From NCBI GenBank assembly GCA_013398295.1, contig VZSF01008937.1, forward strand, positions 670,023 through 734,022: DNA of 64,000 bases, in the 5' to 3' direction. Positions 12,690 to 25,240 of this stretch are shown piece after piece. The notes beneath the pieces are model-generated. The model was not told where the DNA came from and made no database searches. It was given only the letters and a program-made list of their open reading frames with translations. Positions within the stretch are counted from its first letter, which is position 1; the number at the start of each line of letters is the position of its first letter. The translations under genes and the position numbers were made by a program. The stretch is from Chionis minor (Eukaryota > Chordata > Aves > Charadriiformes > Chionididae).

Positions 12690-12817
12690 CACGCAGCACA
12701 TTAAGGACTTCCAGAGAAGACTGACAGACTGCTTGTTTGTAGGGTCTCCGAGACAGGAAATACTTTTTATCCACGTAAATCCTGCCATAATGATAACCTC
12801 TTACTTGACCACTGCTA
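12690..12817 (-). other. Candidate coding exon (unverified)
   Basis: A minus-strand segment of 128 nt lies between 'tatttccttgtag' (acceptor-like; a second possible AG lies 6 nt further in) and 'gtaatg' (donor-like). It is open in the frame giving 'VRGYHYGRIYVDKKYFLSRR' followed by 'PYKQAVCQSSLEVLNVLR'. The composition (aromatic residues, a cysteine, mixed charge, no runs) is more protein-like than most chance frames in this window. I do not recognise the family. Its splice phase does not match the other candidate at 10.1 kb directly: this one ends one base into a codon, that one begins in phase 0. Another exon would have to lie between them if both were real. Confidence 0.25.
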
Positions 12818-14751
12818 CTACAAGGAAATACAATATAATTACTTATTAATAGCAATACTTAAAGGCTAAAATTAGTTGAACAGAGCACGAAAACTTGTTT
12901 CACTGAATTTTGAATTCTTTTGAGCATTCTGGGTATCTATACACATATATATAGACACGTACGCTAAGCCGACTGCACACAAAAAAGAAGTTTCTATGGG
13001 ATCTTAGAATTTCAGCTTAGTTATACAAAAGCAGAAAACCAAATACGTGTAAAGTGACACTGGCTGGACACAGGAGACATGAGAAATGGTCAAAATCTGA
13101 TGAGAGCAAGGTAGAAAGATATATATTAAGTGAACAGAGAGAAACTTTTTTTTTCTTGTGTATGGTACTATTGATGATGTGTGTGTGTGTGAACTGAAGT
13201 AACATGGCATTAGGTAAAATGAAAACAGAATATAACGTTAATACCCAAGCCAACTTTTACAAGTTTATATGCAGTTCTGTTAACTGCACTGAGGCTGTCT
13301 GGGTGTTGCCAAAGGTAACAGGGCAGCAATGGCTAAAAGGGTGGAGGAGGGACAGCGAGAGGGAATAGGTCATTTTGACCATTTCACTTTTCAACGGCTT
13401 GTTTGTTCATTCTCCTCACCATTCTAATCACCATTCATCAGTGGCTGTATGATGTCTCTTGTGTAACATTTTGGGCATTAGATATATGCTAATGTGTTTT
13501 TGTAGCTAGGTTAATCAGTTATATTTACTGGAATATAAAATTATGACTTTGTACTTAGTAAAAAAACACCACAAAATGAGCAGTGCTTGTAAAGTATTTT
13601 CTTTCAATTTGCTATAACCAGATCTAACATGTAATGCAAATGCTGTAGTTTTAAATTTAGCACATAATCTTAACTAGAGTAAACTGATTTTGCTGTATGG
13701 GTTATTTCATTCAACTCATTTAATGGGAATACTTTTATGAACAGTTTGATCTGGGCGTCTCTGCGTGATCCAGGGAAAACAATGAAGTTGTTAAAAATGT
13801 TACTGAAATTACAATAATGAAGAGCCAGACACATTTAATTAGAATTGCAAAATCAGACCAACTTTAATTTAGACATGATGGGTACTTTCACAAAGGTACA
13901 AAACACGCTTAGGTGTTCAATTTTGTTATTTTGACCTAGTAAAACCTTCTTTAGCTTGTTCAGAAAACTTGAGTACATTGCGAAAAAAGAAATTTTCAGT
14001 TTTTTGTGACTTTTTATTTCAATGCTCAGGGTTGGCTCTTTGTCTCTCTTCCTTCTTAACAGAATTTTTGGCTTGATTGTAATCAGAAAATGGTCTTTTT
14101 TCTGGAATAATTTAGTCAAAACCATTCTTTTCTTCTTTTCTTCCTCTGTACATTTCTATTTATTTTAGAGTTCAACTTAAAATATTTCTCATTGCTTTGA
14201 AATGTAAAAGCATTGATAAGTTTGAGTTGTTTTAACATTCTGTGTTTATCTAAAAGTTACTGACACACAAAGTATTTATTCTGAAAGGTGAAATTACCTG
14301 TGTAAAGTCCCTTATGTTTGTGATCAACCCTCCTAGGTCATATGAAATGTACAGTCAGTGTCCTGGAGGTCAGCTACTGACTTCATTCAATTTTTTGTCA
14401 TTTTAAAGCTCTAAAAACTTAAATTTTGTTTGAGGATTACAGTTCTGAAAATAACTCTCATTGTCTAGTCATCTAAGAATGGCTGAACCTCTTTGTTCTC
14501 ATCTCAGTGGAATGTCAGTAGTGACCATGTAAAGATAAATATTCTACTGGAGGTTGTTTTAATCTAGATAATGTATAATTTTTATTAAAGTATAAGAAGT
14601 ATTTTACATTTTATAAATGATTTATAGTAATTTTCTTAGGTCTAGGTAATAAATGGTTTCTCGCTGTGAATTGAGTCTAAACCGAAATCTTTATATTTTA
14701 CAACATCATTTCATTTGCTTTGGGGAAAAGGGGAAAGAAAGACTTTTTCTA
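12818..14751. other. Unique AT-rich DNA with a GT run
   Basis: It contains a short (GT)n run at about 13178-13191. A 90-codon lysine-rich minus-strand frame (13853-14125) has no recognisable motif and A/T-driven composition. No gene called. Confidence 0.5.
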
Positions 14752-14800
14752 TAGCTTAGTGGACAGAAAGTCACATGGAATCTGGGAAGCCAGAGTTCAT
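14752..14800 (+). mobile_element. Possible MIR 5' remnant
   Basis: The stretch 'tagcttagtggacagaaag' followed by 'gggaagccagagttcat' resembles the tRNA-like head of MIR (AGTGGTTAGAGC ... GGAGCCAGG ... GGTTC). It is short and diverged, so the call is weak. Confidence 0.25.
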
Positions 14801-17734
14801 CAGCAATAAATTCTTCATATAGAGGGGAGTCATGCCAACAAGAGAAAGCGAACACCTCAGACAGAGGTGGGGAGGAGAAAACAGCTTGAATCGGGGAGAA
14901 TTTCTTACACAGGCAGGGTCTTCCAATCTAATGGCTTCTCTGCAGAGGGTACCTCTGCCTCACATCAGAAAATCTAGCCTGAACTCAGTAACTTCCGCCA
15001 TTCAAAACTGGTGTGCAAGTGCTCTGCTATTTTTTTTTCCCCAACCTCTGATAGTTTTCAAGCTGCAGTAAAAACTATTTTTCAGAAAATCCTTATTTAA
15101 TTGGATTGCTTTTGTTATCTTGAGGATTGGATACTCCAGATGGGAGCTGTCTACAAGAAAGCTCCATCCCAAATTAAAATTAAATGACATTATAGCCCAC
15201 AATTTTTTACAATCTAGTTAATATATGTTTTAAAAAATATTCCAGAGCAGGGGATTTTAAAAATTCTTTTAGATTGTGACTATTGTTTCAAGACCAAAGG
15301 AACCAATTCCTGTATCAGAACCTCAGATAGTTTCTCTCATTCTAGGGACTGATAGTAAAACAAATGCAAAGAATTTATAAAACACACATTGTTCTAAAAA
15401 TACTGACTTTGTTGTCTACAACATAGGAATGTTTTAAAGCACTTGGGCAGTCTGTCCTTCTATATCATCTGCTGTTGGTTTTAGCCAGTATTTCTGCCTC
15501 AACAAAATGGTAAAAATCTTTCTAATGATTGTAAATGATGGAGTTTTTCCAGTCATGGCAGAAATTATTGCTGATACTTTGTGGTCCAACCAGCAACACA
15601 TTGTCCTACAAAGATTAACTAGTGATGATTTCTTCATTTATTCAGTGGCAGTACTCCCAGGTTTAAATACATATCACATTGTTGATCCTAGCAATTATCG
15701 TTCAAACTAAATCTACACACAAAATCTCATTTATTCAGAGCTACATTAATGAGTCAATAAAGCTCTGATGAATCTGGCTCTGTGTTCCTATATACATTAT
15801 CTTGAAACTTGAGCTGCAACCAATAGACTAAAGAAGGTTGGTTTTTGCTCCTGGGTGGCTTCCTGGTTGGTTTATTTACAGTCTTTCATATTCAAACTTT
15901 TCCAGTGCAGAAATATAAGATTTCTTAGACTGGGGTTTTTAATAATAATGTAGACTTTTATCATGTTCAGTGAATTTCAGATGGCACATATATTGCTTAT
16001 GCTTATGTTACTGCATCAAGGTCGCCGAGTGTCAAGGGTAAGCAGATTATGTCCAGTTCTAATTTGTCCAGTAGATTTATCCAGTTTCTATGTGCATACA
16101 GCAGAAGCATGCACTCATATTGGCTATCCCATTATTATTATTAACTCGGCAGTACTTTAAAATTGTAGGTGTCTTCACCTGCCCCAGCTCCATGAAATGT
16201 CTTTCTTTACATGACTTCTGCTTTTTTGTGTTTAAATAAAGTGAGCATTTCTGATCGTGTAAAAGAAAAATTCTGTGCTTTGGTATCACTGATGCCACAT
16301 ATTTAATGATCACACTCAATGCATGGAAATCTTGAGATTTTATTCTAATATAATCCATGCTTGGTTCTATTTATTTCTCTTGTAATTTCTGAGCTGTTAA
16401 AGGATGATTTTCCCCCACAACCGTACTGTTTAGTCATGAACAATATCTTTTCAAGAAAAAATTAAATACTTGTTGATTCAAACAGCTTTGGGGATTTAAG
16501 AAAAGGTACATGTATGCAATAAAATTTTATGAAAGGCTGACAAAGATTTGTGAAAAAGTCATGGTAGTTAGCAGGGCTGAACTCCATAGGCTTACTTGTT
16601 ATGAACTCTATACTTCCATCATCTTGCTTTTTTTCTTTTAATGAATTTTTGTAAAGACAGACATACAGAATTGCACATGAAACATGATGCTTGAGTACTG
16701 AATTATATATAGTTCTACAAAGTTGGAGCAGCGTAGTTTCGTTCATGTAACTTTGCACTTAAACTAATAAAATAATTGTGATTCTTTAAAAGTTTATAGG
16801 GAATAAAAAAACCATTTGCAATTTTTTTTTTTCCAAATTAACTTACTATTTCAAATAATTCAAATATAACTCAATGTTTTTAGACCATAACTGGCTCCTA
16901 CAAAGCCAATTAAGGTGCATCTTCACTGGCTGTTAAGTGGGGCCTTCTGGCACCACATTGTGGGATCTGGCCGAGAAGCTCTGAATTGTGCAAAGCTGAG
17001 AAATGCCACAGCAAGGAACATTTTCAGTAGCTTTAAGAACTTGATATTATTAGCTAGAATGGCTGCATTCCCTGTGTAGTCTTGGCAGTCCCGTGTTCTT
17101 TAAGCACTTCCTCTTCCCAGTGTAACATCATCCATTATCTCCCTAACAATGCCTCAGCTATCAATATCTAGTTTATATAAGATAATGAGCTTTTGAGTTC
17201 AAAGACTGTGGAAACTGTGATTTGTAGGCTGAAACTTATACATGGAATAGTATGAGCACCTTCAGTGTTACTGTATAGTATTTTATTGTAGAATAAATAC
17301 TGGTGAAGGATCTGAATTACTAGCACTTTTTCTCTGAATTTGACATACAGCTAAGCAAAAAAAGACTTTTTCCTGTTTATTGAGTATTTGTGAAGAATAC
17401 AACAAATCATTCTTATTCATAATAAAAAATAAAACTTTTCTTCTGAAGAGTTGAGAATGCATCAATGCAAGAAAGCATTCCAAAATGGTCATTTCATGTA
17501 AGTGGAAAAATACAATGTTTCACTTTGAAAAAGATAAGAAGGAGCCCCTTTTAATATTCAGCGTACCTTTTCAGAGTTTTTAAACGAAAAACACAACCTG
17601 TTTTTTGGTAAACCTGTGTTGTTTTCAGAGTACTTAGTGTGAATCTATATTCGTTGCTGGGGAAAAAAAAAAAGAGGCTTAGGAAAAATAATAAAAAAAG
17701 TCAAACGTTCTCTTTTTTTAGTGGTGCTGAGCAT
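14801..17734. other. Unique AT-rich DNA, no gene seen
   Basis: No gene or named repeat. Both strands are open across about 15434-15710 (67 codons each), which looks like chance in stop-poor sequence. A-rich runs near 17660-17700 lead into the GC-rich patch. Confidence 0.5.
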
Positions 17735-17915
17735 TCACAGGTGTCTGGGGAGGAAGAGCAGGGACTGGGGGGCTTCAGCCACCGTCACGCAAGCACCCCC
17801 TACCTCTCGCCCCCTGTTAGATGCTCCCCCAGGATGCTTTGTACAGCCGCCCGACGACTGCGAAAGCCTTGTTCCTTCAGTCTCTGGCTGTGCTCACCCC
17901 CGCTGAGCTAGGAGT
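17735..17915. other. GC-rich, CpG-containing patch
   Basis: About 180 bp are clearly richer in G+C than the AT-rich surroundings and carry several CpGs (around 'caccgtcacgcaagc', 'ctctcgcc', 'gccgcccgacgactgcg'). Just upstream is a T-rich acceptor-like 'ttctctttttttag' ending at 17721. Two plus-strand frames are open across it (90 and 61 codons) and both stop near 17908. It could be an exon of an unknown transcript, a small CpG-rich regulatory site or a fragment of a GC-rich repeat. I cannot identify it. Confidence 0.4.
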
Positions 17916-18850
17916 GACAAAGGAGTAAATGTCTTGATATCGATCACTTGTTATAACGCTGCCAATGCAGAACTAGTGCCTGCCTTCCTGCCAGAAGGCT
18001 GTGGAACATTTAAAGTACCTGGTCCAATTTAAACAACCTAACCTGGCTTCTTACCAACATCATATTTGGAGCGTTCTGATGTTCTCTTGTTCAACTTTTT
18101 AAAAGGCAGATCATAGCAACAAATTACCAACCTCTAAGCTTGAACTGCCCGTTAATCTGCAATTAAGAGAAAAGCATTAAAAGGATGACTAATTTGTGGG
18201 CATTTTTGTTTCTGCAACACCCATGATATAAATTGTGCACTGGGTAGTTAATTTATCCTTGTTCTTAAAACAAATCCAACTTTTTTCCTCTGACCTCTTC
18301 AAATTGTGATGCTTGCACTTTACCTTAATTTTCACATTTACTTACTCCTGAACAAATTGTCCTTTACCATTTGTTCATTTATTTACCTAGCAGGGGATAT
18401 AGCAATGACTTTTCCTGTGACTTTCAAAGTGTTCTTTGGTACCACTAGTCAAAATTAGCAGAAAGACTGTTCTGCAGCTGCATTGTGTTGTCACCTTGGC
18501 TTCATGTGAGCTGTTCTTGAATCCCATGTTATCAAGTAAGAGCTGAGATATGAAAGAATGATGTATGAAAAGGTTCTATAATATGAGAATGAGAGGTGGA
18601 TGTTACCCAAGACATGAAGCCTCAGATGCATAAATTGAAAGCAGAGCAGTAACTTCACACAATTAATTAAAACAGGGACAGAATGCAGCTTGGTATTGTA
18701 ATAGTATTAAACCAAAAAAATGCTTTGGGTTAGGAATTGCCTTTATGTTATTTGCAGCCACCTCAGCATGATTATCACATAGGACACACAAGTACTGTTT
18801 CAGAGAATGCGCTCCCCATCAAATGATAAGATTAGGTAACACCTCTGTGG
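17916..18850. other. Unique AT-rich DNA
   Basis: Nothing recognisable up to the LTR boundary. Confidence 0.5.
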
Positions 18851-19650
18851 TGGGTTGACCTTCTCCAGCTGCTAGGTACCCACCCAGCCACTCTCTCACT
18901 CCCCTGTGTCAAGAGGACACAGGTGAGAAATTAGGATGAAAAGCTCACAGGCTGAGATAAGATACTGTCAGAGGCAAAGCAGACTTGACTTGGGAAAAAG
19001 AAATATAATTTTTTGCTAGTTAACATAGAGTTGGATGGTGAGAAACAAAGGCAAAAACTAAAACACCTTCCACCAAGCCACCACCCTTTTTTCCCAGGCT
19101 CAACTTCACTCCCTCACTCCCGATTTGTCCACCTCCCCCACCCGCCAAACTGGCCAGGGGATAGGGAATGGGGGTTGCAGCCAGTCCATAGCACTTTTCT
19201 CTGCCGTTCCTTCCTCCTTACACTTTTCCCTTGCTCCAGTGTGGGTTCTTTCCACAGGCTGCCACTCCTGTCAGGAGAACCCGCTCCAGCATGAGATCTC
19301 CACAGGCTGCAGTTGCTTCAGGGAATTTCCAGCTGCTCTTGGGTGGAGTCTCGCGGGCTGCAGTGTGAACATCTACTCTGGTGTGTTCCTCTCCTCTGGC
19401 TGCAGGGAAATATCTGCTCTACCTTGGCCTCTTCCATGGGCTGCAGGAGACTGCCTGATCCAGCGCCTGGAGCACCGCCTCCCCCTCCTTCTCTGACCTT
19501 GCTGTTCATAGGGCTGTTTGGGTTTTTTTTTTCTCCCCTTCAAACTTGCTTCTCTCTCCTGGACAGTGTTTTATCCTTTCTTTAGTATGTTTTCCTAGGG
19601 GTGCTGCACCTGTGGCTGAGGGGCTCAGCTGCCAGTGCCAGGATGCCTAC
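18851..19650 (-). mobile_element. ERV-L-like solo LTR, antisense, truncated
   Basis: The segment starts with 'tgggttgacc', the reverse of a typical avian ERV-L LTR 3' end. It then shares ordered blocks with the reverse complement of the LTR at 48.6-50.2 kb: 'cccaggctcaactt', 'ggggatagggaatggggg' followed by 'ttgcagccagtcc', 'ctctgccgttccttcctcc', and repeated 'cacaggctgcag' and 'ctccagc' units. It ends around 19650 ('ggctcagctgccagtgcc'), where the 5' part of the LTR seems missing or too diverged. No internal retroviral genes adjoin it, so it is a solo or partial LTR. It has no clear AATAAA and is more decayed than the 48.6 kb copy. The open frames across it (up to 123 codons) are accidental. 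Confidence 0.85.
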
Positions 19651-22600
19651 AGTCAATACAACATCTTTTCAGCTAAGGCAAATTTCCTAGCTTTTTCTGG
19701 CTCCCAATGTTTCCAGTCTTGCTCAAGAAAGGTACAAATAGGTACAGTCTGTGCTACTTGATTTGCACCACGTGTATTATTTTAATGTGAGTTTCAACTG
19801 GAAGAACACACTGAAATTAACATTTGATGTCTTATTCTTTGATATCTGGCATTTTTCACAGGCAGACTATAATAAAGAAGTCAGTTATTGCTATTAGACA
19901 TATTTTAGAAGAATTCTTTTTTTGATGTATATCTCCACTCGGATTATTAAATTTAAATCACTGCTGCTATCAGTTTGCATACTAATGATACATTCTACCA
20001 GATGGAAGCCTTTAATAAATTTTCGCTTTTCTCTAACAGTCAGCTGTAAATCTTAAATAAGAGACTTTTCTGGGTGATGCCAGCTTTAATGCCTTATGTC
20101 CACACTGATTTCAATGTCATCAGTACCTGGGAGGCAGGAAACTCTTTAATTAAATGCCATTCTTTCCCTTTATTAAGATGCAGAGTGGCACAAACTCCCT
20201 TACTTTGTTTGCCTTTTACTGTAGCACAGTTGAGGTTGTTTTTTTTGGTGTATTGTGAATGGTTTCTGAACTGCCAGCCACTTTTCTGTTATGCTTGTGT
20301 TGCGTACATGAGACCATCCTTCACTGTGTCTTTTGGTTGATGGGTGTGTTTAGTATATTCAGATTTTTGAGCTTTTTTCTGTTGCTGCATCTGAAGCTCG
20401 AAGTACTGGGGCTTGTGAAAGAGGAGAAGGAAAAGGGATAGGGAGCTGCCCACTTACCTAGTAGAATTATTTCCACCAGTAGCACAAGACTTTGCTGATT
20501 TCAGGTGATTTGTACACTTCAGAGGGCACCGGCACCCTTTGCAGTACCAGGGCTGCTGTTGCGACCCAGCAACTCCAGTGCAGGATGAATGAAACTTAAT
20601 AAATGAGTATGTCTCCTTTATCAGCACATTTGATAGCCTCTTTTCATCAGCTAGTGATATTTTCCTCCAGAGTCATCTGCTACATTCAATTTTAGACTTT
20701 CTGAAGTTTTGCACAAAGGCTGTACTGTAGCTAAAATCTATGCTGTTGTGAGGAACTCAACTTTACATGGTTTAACTTTTTCTCTGCTGTATTCTGCCTA
20801 GCTAGGAATGGCTCCTTCAGGGAAAAAATGGTGTCTATCACTCTGTTAAATGTATAGGAAAAGGTAAGCTGGAAATCCTGGCTGTGGTGAGGAGGGGAAA
20901 ATAAACACTAGGTAACAGAAGAGAAAATGAAATCACAGCATTCAAACTTTCTGTACCTTGGGGGAAAGAGAGAACTAAAATACTTATGTGAGTCAATAAA
21001 TATTCCCAGTAGAATACTTGGAAAGGCCTACAGGTAGAGCAAATTTTTCAGTTATTGAGTTATTTTCTCACCAGTCTGTTTCACTTATTGATTTGTTTTG
21101 TCATTAAACCTAAAAGCCACACAGTTAAATCTGTTTCATCTATGCACCACACTCTCCAAATAATTCCATTATCTAAATGATTATCTGAAGTGTCAATTAC
21201 AAGAAAGTAATTAATAATATCATAACACAGAGAGCAGGTTTTGTTGAGCTTTGTGGTGGTGCTTTGTTTATCAGGCTTTTTTCTGTTTTGTTTTGCTCTC
21301 TCTCTGCTTCAAAGTTAGTAAAAAAATGCCCATTGAAACATCTCCATCATGGAACAAAAGATGTCAATTATGGAAAAGTACGGGCACCAACAAAACATTT
21401 CAAATCATTTTAAGAAATTTTCTGACATAGTAATGGTAATTAGTATATTTCAGTTTCAACAACTGTAATTAAATCTGACCTTTAAGTTAATTATGTCTTG
21501 ACATTTATGATTTTAAACTAGCTTTCCCTGTGGTGATGATGTGTTATATACAGATGCTAATAAGTAGTTTCTGTAGTGTGCGCAAGCAGATTTCAGATGT
21601 GCCTACACTGCAGTTCAGAGAACAGCATCACACGCATACCAGAGTCTTCAATACATTTGTGTAGTTTCAGTTAATGCCATTCCTCTTACAGTTCTGCATT
21701 TACACGAAACCATTAAGTTAGCATGGAAATGTAGAGGAAAATAAGCCCATCTCTTAAAAAAGCTGCAGCATAACAAAGACCACAACAAAGCAGTCAACCA
21801 TGCGGGTTGGAAACTGTGGACATGGGGCAGAATAAAAATTGAGAATGGTTCTTGTTCACATATAGCATTAAGTCTAGCTAGGTTCAAGATTAAACGCAAA
21901 AGTGAGATTAGATAATGCTAGAAGAAACACCAGTGATGAAAGGTTTTAAGGTGTAAGGAGAGGCATTTCTGAACTTAAGAGGACTTTGCAAAAAGGCATA
22001 GCCAAGGTGTTTTTGATAAAGATAATAACAGTGATATTGAAAAGCCGTAGTTATGACAATAAAGCACACACTGGTATATCACAGAGAGATCTATCTTGAG
22101 TAAAAAAGATCAGTAGTCTTCAGAAAAGATCTTGGCCCTTTCAAAAGTCCAAGGGGGCCTTGTTGTTGATTTGGAAGGGGTGGGAATTTGTCTCTAAAGA
22201 CATGTGTTTTATGTGCAGTGAATAGTAGATTTCACAGCTCTAGTACTAATACCGTGCCTTCAGAATTGAACTCTTTATTTGATAGAAAAAAAACCTATCT
22301 GCCCCCTTTAAATTTAAATGCACAGCAGTTTATGTAGTGCTCTACGTGGGTGTTTATAATTCTTTCCTGATCTATACAGTGACCTACTATGTATATGTCT
22401 TATGTTGAGAAATCTCTAATGCCTGCTGTCACATTGCATATCTTCAAATCCATATGAAATTATTTGTATGTTATAAAAAACATATATGTAACTTTTTGAA
22501 AGTGAGATCAAGCCAAAATTCAGAATAATCTGTGTTTATATGGAAAGCTAAGTGGGCTAAATAATACAGCCATACCATTTCCTAATTTTGATGGTTCTAA

Positions 22601-24179
22601 GCCTTCAAAATATACCTGATTGTTATGTGTCTGATTAGCACGGTCTACCCAAAAAGATTTCCCCAAAGCCAACAACCAGTACAGTGCACATATTTATGGG
22701 GAAATCAGGAATCCACCTGTAACCTATTTCTTTTCTTTCCTATGCTAACAATTCCTTAACTTGTTTTCTTAAGTGTTTTCTTATTTGGATAAGTCATAGT
22801 TTATTTTCTGTTTTGTTTCTGCACAAGAAATTTGACATGTTTTTATGGTGGGTCACTTATGACGAGGAAAAGGTCAACAGGAAGTTTCACAAACTGAAAG
22901 GCCTAGTCTCACTTAGAATAACTGAACCCCGACTGCCTGACCTATTCATTGACTGCGTTTTCTAATTGGGCTGTTATTGCTACCCAACCAGCAGTGTAAT
23001 GTTGCTAACTGCTAGTTTAGTCAGAACACAAAAATCAATCTGCCAGTAAAGGGCATAGCAAGCACCATGTCTACAGAGTATTGTAAGTTTGGCCTTGGTA
23101 TTCAAAAAATGCTTTTTTATTTGTGCTACTCTGATGGAACACTGTAGATTTATTTCCAAACTAAGTGACTCACAGCTACTGATGCTATCTTTTAAATGTC
23201 TTTTTGCATTGCATTAAGAAGTGTTTTTCTGATGTACGACAAACCGCAGAACACATATGTTTAAGAGGTATGTGACAAAATAACACCTATTCCTTGAGTT
23301 GTGGTGCAAATAATAGTTGTGCTGTGTATCCTGACATCTTTTGCCAAAATTACTGCAGATTTTCCTTTCTGAAATAAAGCTTTAGAGAGTGTGGGATCTA
23401 TTAGAACTAAGAGAACACATGAAAAAAGCAAGTGACATTGTGCAATAAGTACAGAAGCAACAGCTCATTCTTTTCCTGCATAAGTTTCCTCCTAGCTATG
23501 CTGTTTTTGGCATTTTAGAAAAATAAAACAATTGATCTGATCTGAAAACTGCATGAAAAGCAAGAACACTTTCATCAAAGTGAAAATGAAAAAATAAGCC
23601 CTTGCCTTTCCCATACTTAAGTTTGTCAGATCCAAAGGAAATGAGGCAAACATGTACTTGGATTGGAACTCGATTATAGAAATGACTTGGAACTGAGCCT
23701 GGAAATGACAGTAAGCCACCCCATCCCTATCGTTTTGTTTATCATACTGCTTTCTTTGCCTTTACACTTTATGCCCTGATGAAAAGGTGAAAGGTGTTTG
23801 CTCTTTCTTTTTCCTTTCTGTTCTTCAGGCAGTACATATCAGAAGCTTATTTTAATCAGGTAAAAATAGTTTTATTGCAATGTTTGTACCATTCTTTTCA
23901 AGTTTGAGACCTGATTTATCTCTGACATATCAATGTTAGAGATACGATATCAATTCAAGGTGTAAAAATACAAAATTATCTCCATATTTTTTACCAGAAA
24001 TGTAATATAGAATATTAAAAATATCTCAAGAGGCAGTGGTTGGGTTTTGGTACAGAGGGCAATTAATCACATGCTTAATGCACTGTGTACTGTATACCTC
24101 TTTTGAAAAGGATCCAAAGGCCACTGAAGTCAGTGAAGCTCTGATGACTTTTAAATCCGTTCTAAATCTTTGCCCTAAA
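19651..24179. other. Unique AT-rich DNA, no gene seen
   Basis: About 4.5 kb with no gene. A 31-nt segment at 23829-23859 with good splice-like flanks is treated under findings. Frames of up to 88 codons show no family motif. Confidence 0.5.
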
Positions 24180-24670
24180 CAGTTGGGAAAGAAGCAACTG
24201 AGAGAGAATATGACCGAGGTCATTAGAATCGCAGGTTGTAAATTGTAGATAACCAGGCAAGAGCTGTTCCTTTTTAAAAAAAATAAGCTCCAGGGCATAT
24301 CACAAAAGACTAACAGGTGGCAGTACAAGGCAAGCAAAAGACGACTTCTTTGTGAAGCGTGTAGGTAAGCTGTGGGACTCCTTTGCCATGGGAAGTTATG
24401 GATGCCAGATGTTTACACAAGTGCCAAAAGCAATTGTACAAATCCTTGTAAGGAGGGCAGGGCTATTAAGCACACAGACATAGTGCCGGGCTCAGGATGT
24501 CCCTGATCCGTACATTGCTGGAGGCAGTATTCTGGGGAAATACTGCTATGTATCTCCCCTGCTCTCCTTTTCACTGAGCGCCCACTGTCCATCACAGCCA
24601 GTAATGGGTTGCCTGACCAAGTAGACCTCTGACATGACCCACTGAATCCACTTGGACGTCCCCAAGTAGC
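24180..24670 (+). mobile_element. Old CR1-type LINE 3' end, sense
   Basis: The order of blocks matches the C-terminal coding end plus 3' UTR of an old amniote CR1. 'LRENMTEVIRI' (24198-24230) resembles LRGDMIEVYKI. 'aagctgtgggactcctttgc' near 24368 resembles the AAGCTGTGGAACTCCTTGCC stretch. A tail with 'gagcgcccactgtccatcac' and 'gacctctgacatgacccact' resembles GAGCACCCACTGTTGGCCACTG and GACCTTTGGTCTGACCCAG. Frameshifts and stops throughout show a fossil. Nearby short frames on both strands are accidental. Confidence 0.8.
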
Positions 24671-25089
24671 TGTATGAGCATCACAACTAGTCAATCTGTT
24701 TTTCTGTAGGTGTGTGATGCACATTTGATTCCAGCAAATGAAAGACGTGAGCTCTGATTGACGTTCTTCTCACAGATTTGAGCTGTAAGTCGTGTGCCTA
24801 CCTGTTGTTTTATAATACCTCAAAAGTATTGAGCATGTACTGCAGCTTTTTTCCTCAGGGAAGTAACATCTTCAACATACCTGTTTTCATGAGGCATGAT
24901 AGCTATTTATTGCCTCTGAGCTCACTTCCATTTTGTGGGAATGTAAATGTAGCTAAACTTGGACAGAGAGGTCTGAAGTTTGAAGAGTACAAATATGCAC
25001 AGAGATATACATAGCATCGATCATATAAACCTTGTTTAATTTAGAAAGCAGGCTGAAAACAAGATGTCGAACTGTTTCTCTGTAAGAAG
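24671..25089. other. Unique DNA, no gene seen
   Basis: Nothing recognisable. The 78-codon frame at 24778-25014 has no family motif. Confidence 0.45.
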
Positions 25090-25240
25090 GATAATAAAGC
25101 ACATGACAAGTTATAGTTGTATTATACTAGTGTAAGTGCTATACATTCACAGTGTTATAAAACAAACAATTAGACAAGGTCCACGCCCTACAAATCTCAC
25201 CATCTAATTAGAATGGTTTCAGTACAAACGATTAGAAGCC
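25090..25240 (+). repeat. Possible ancient amniote interspersed repeat
   Basis: The stretch around 'gctatacattcacagtg', 'agacaaggtccacgccctac' and 'aatctcaccatctaatta' resembles a sequence widespread in reptile and bird DNA (GCTGTACAAACAC, AGACAGTCCCTGCCC, GCTTACAATCTAA). I cannot name the family with confidence and divergence is high. Confidence 0.35.

Noticed and set aside
19013..19761. Plus-strand frames of 71-123 codons
   Set aside because: They read the antisense ERV-L-like LTR, which is non-coding.
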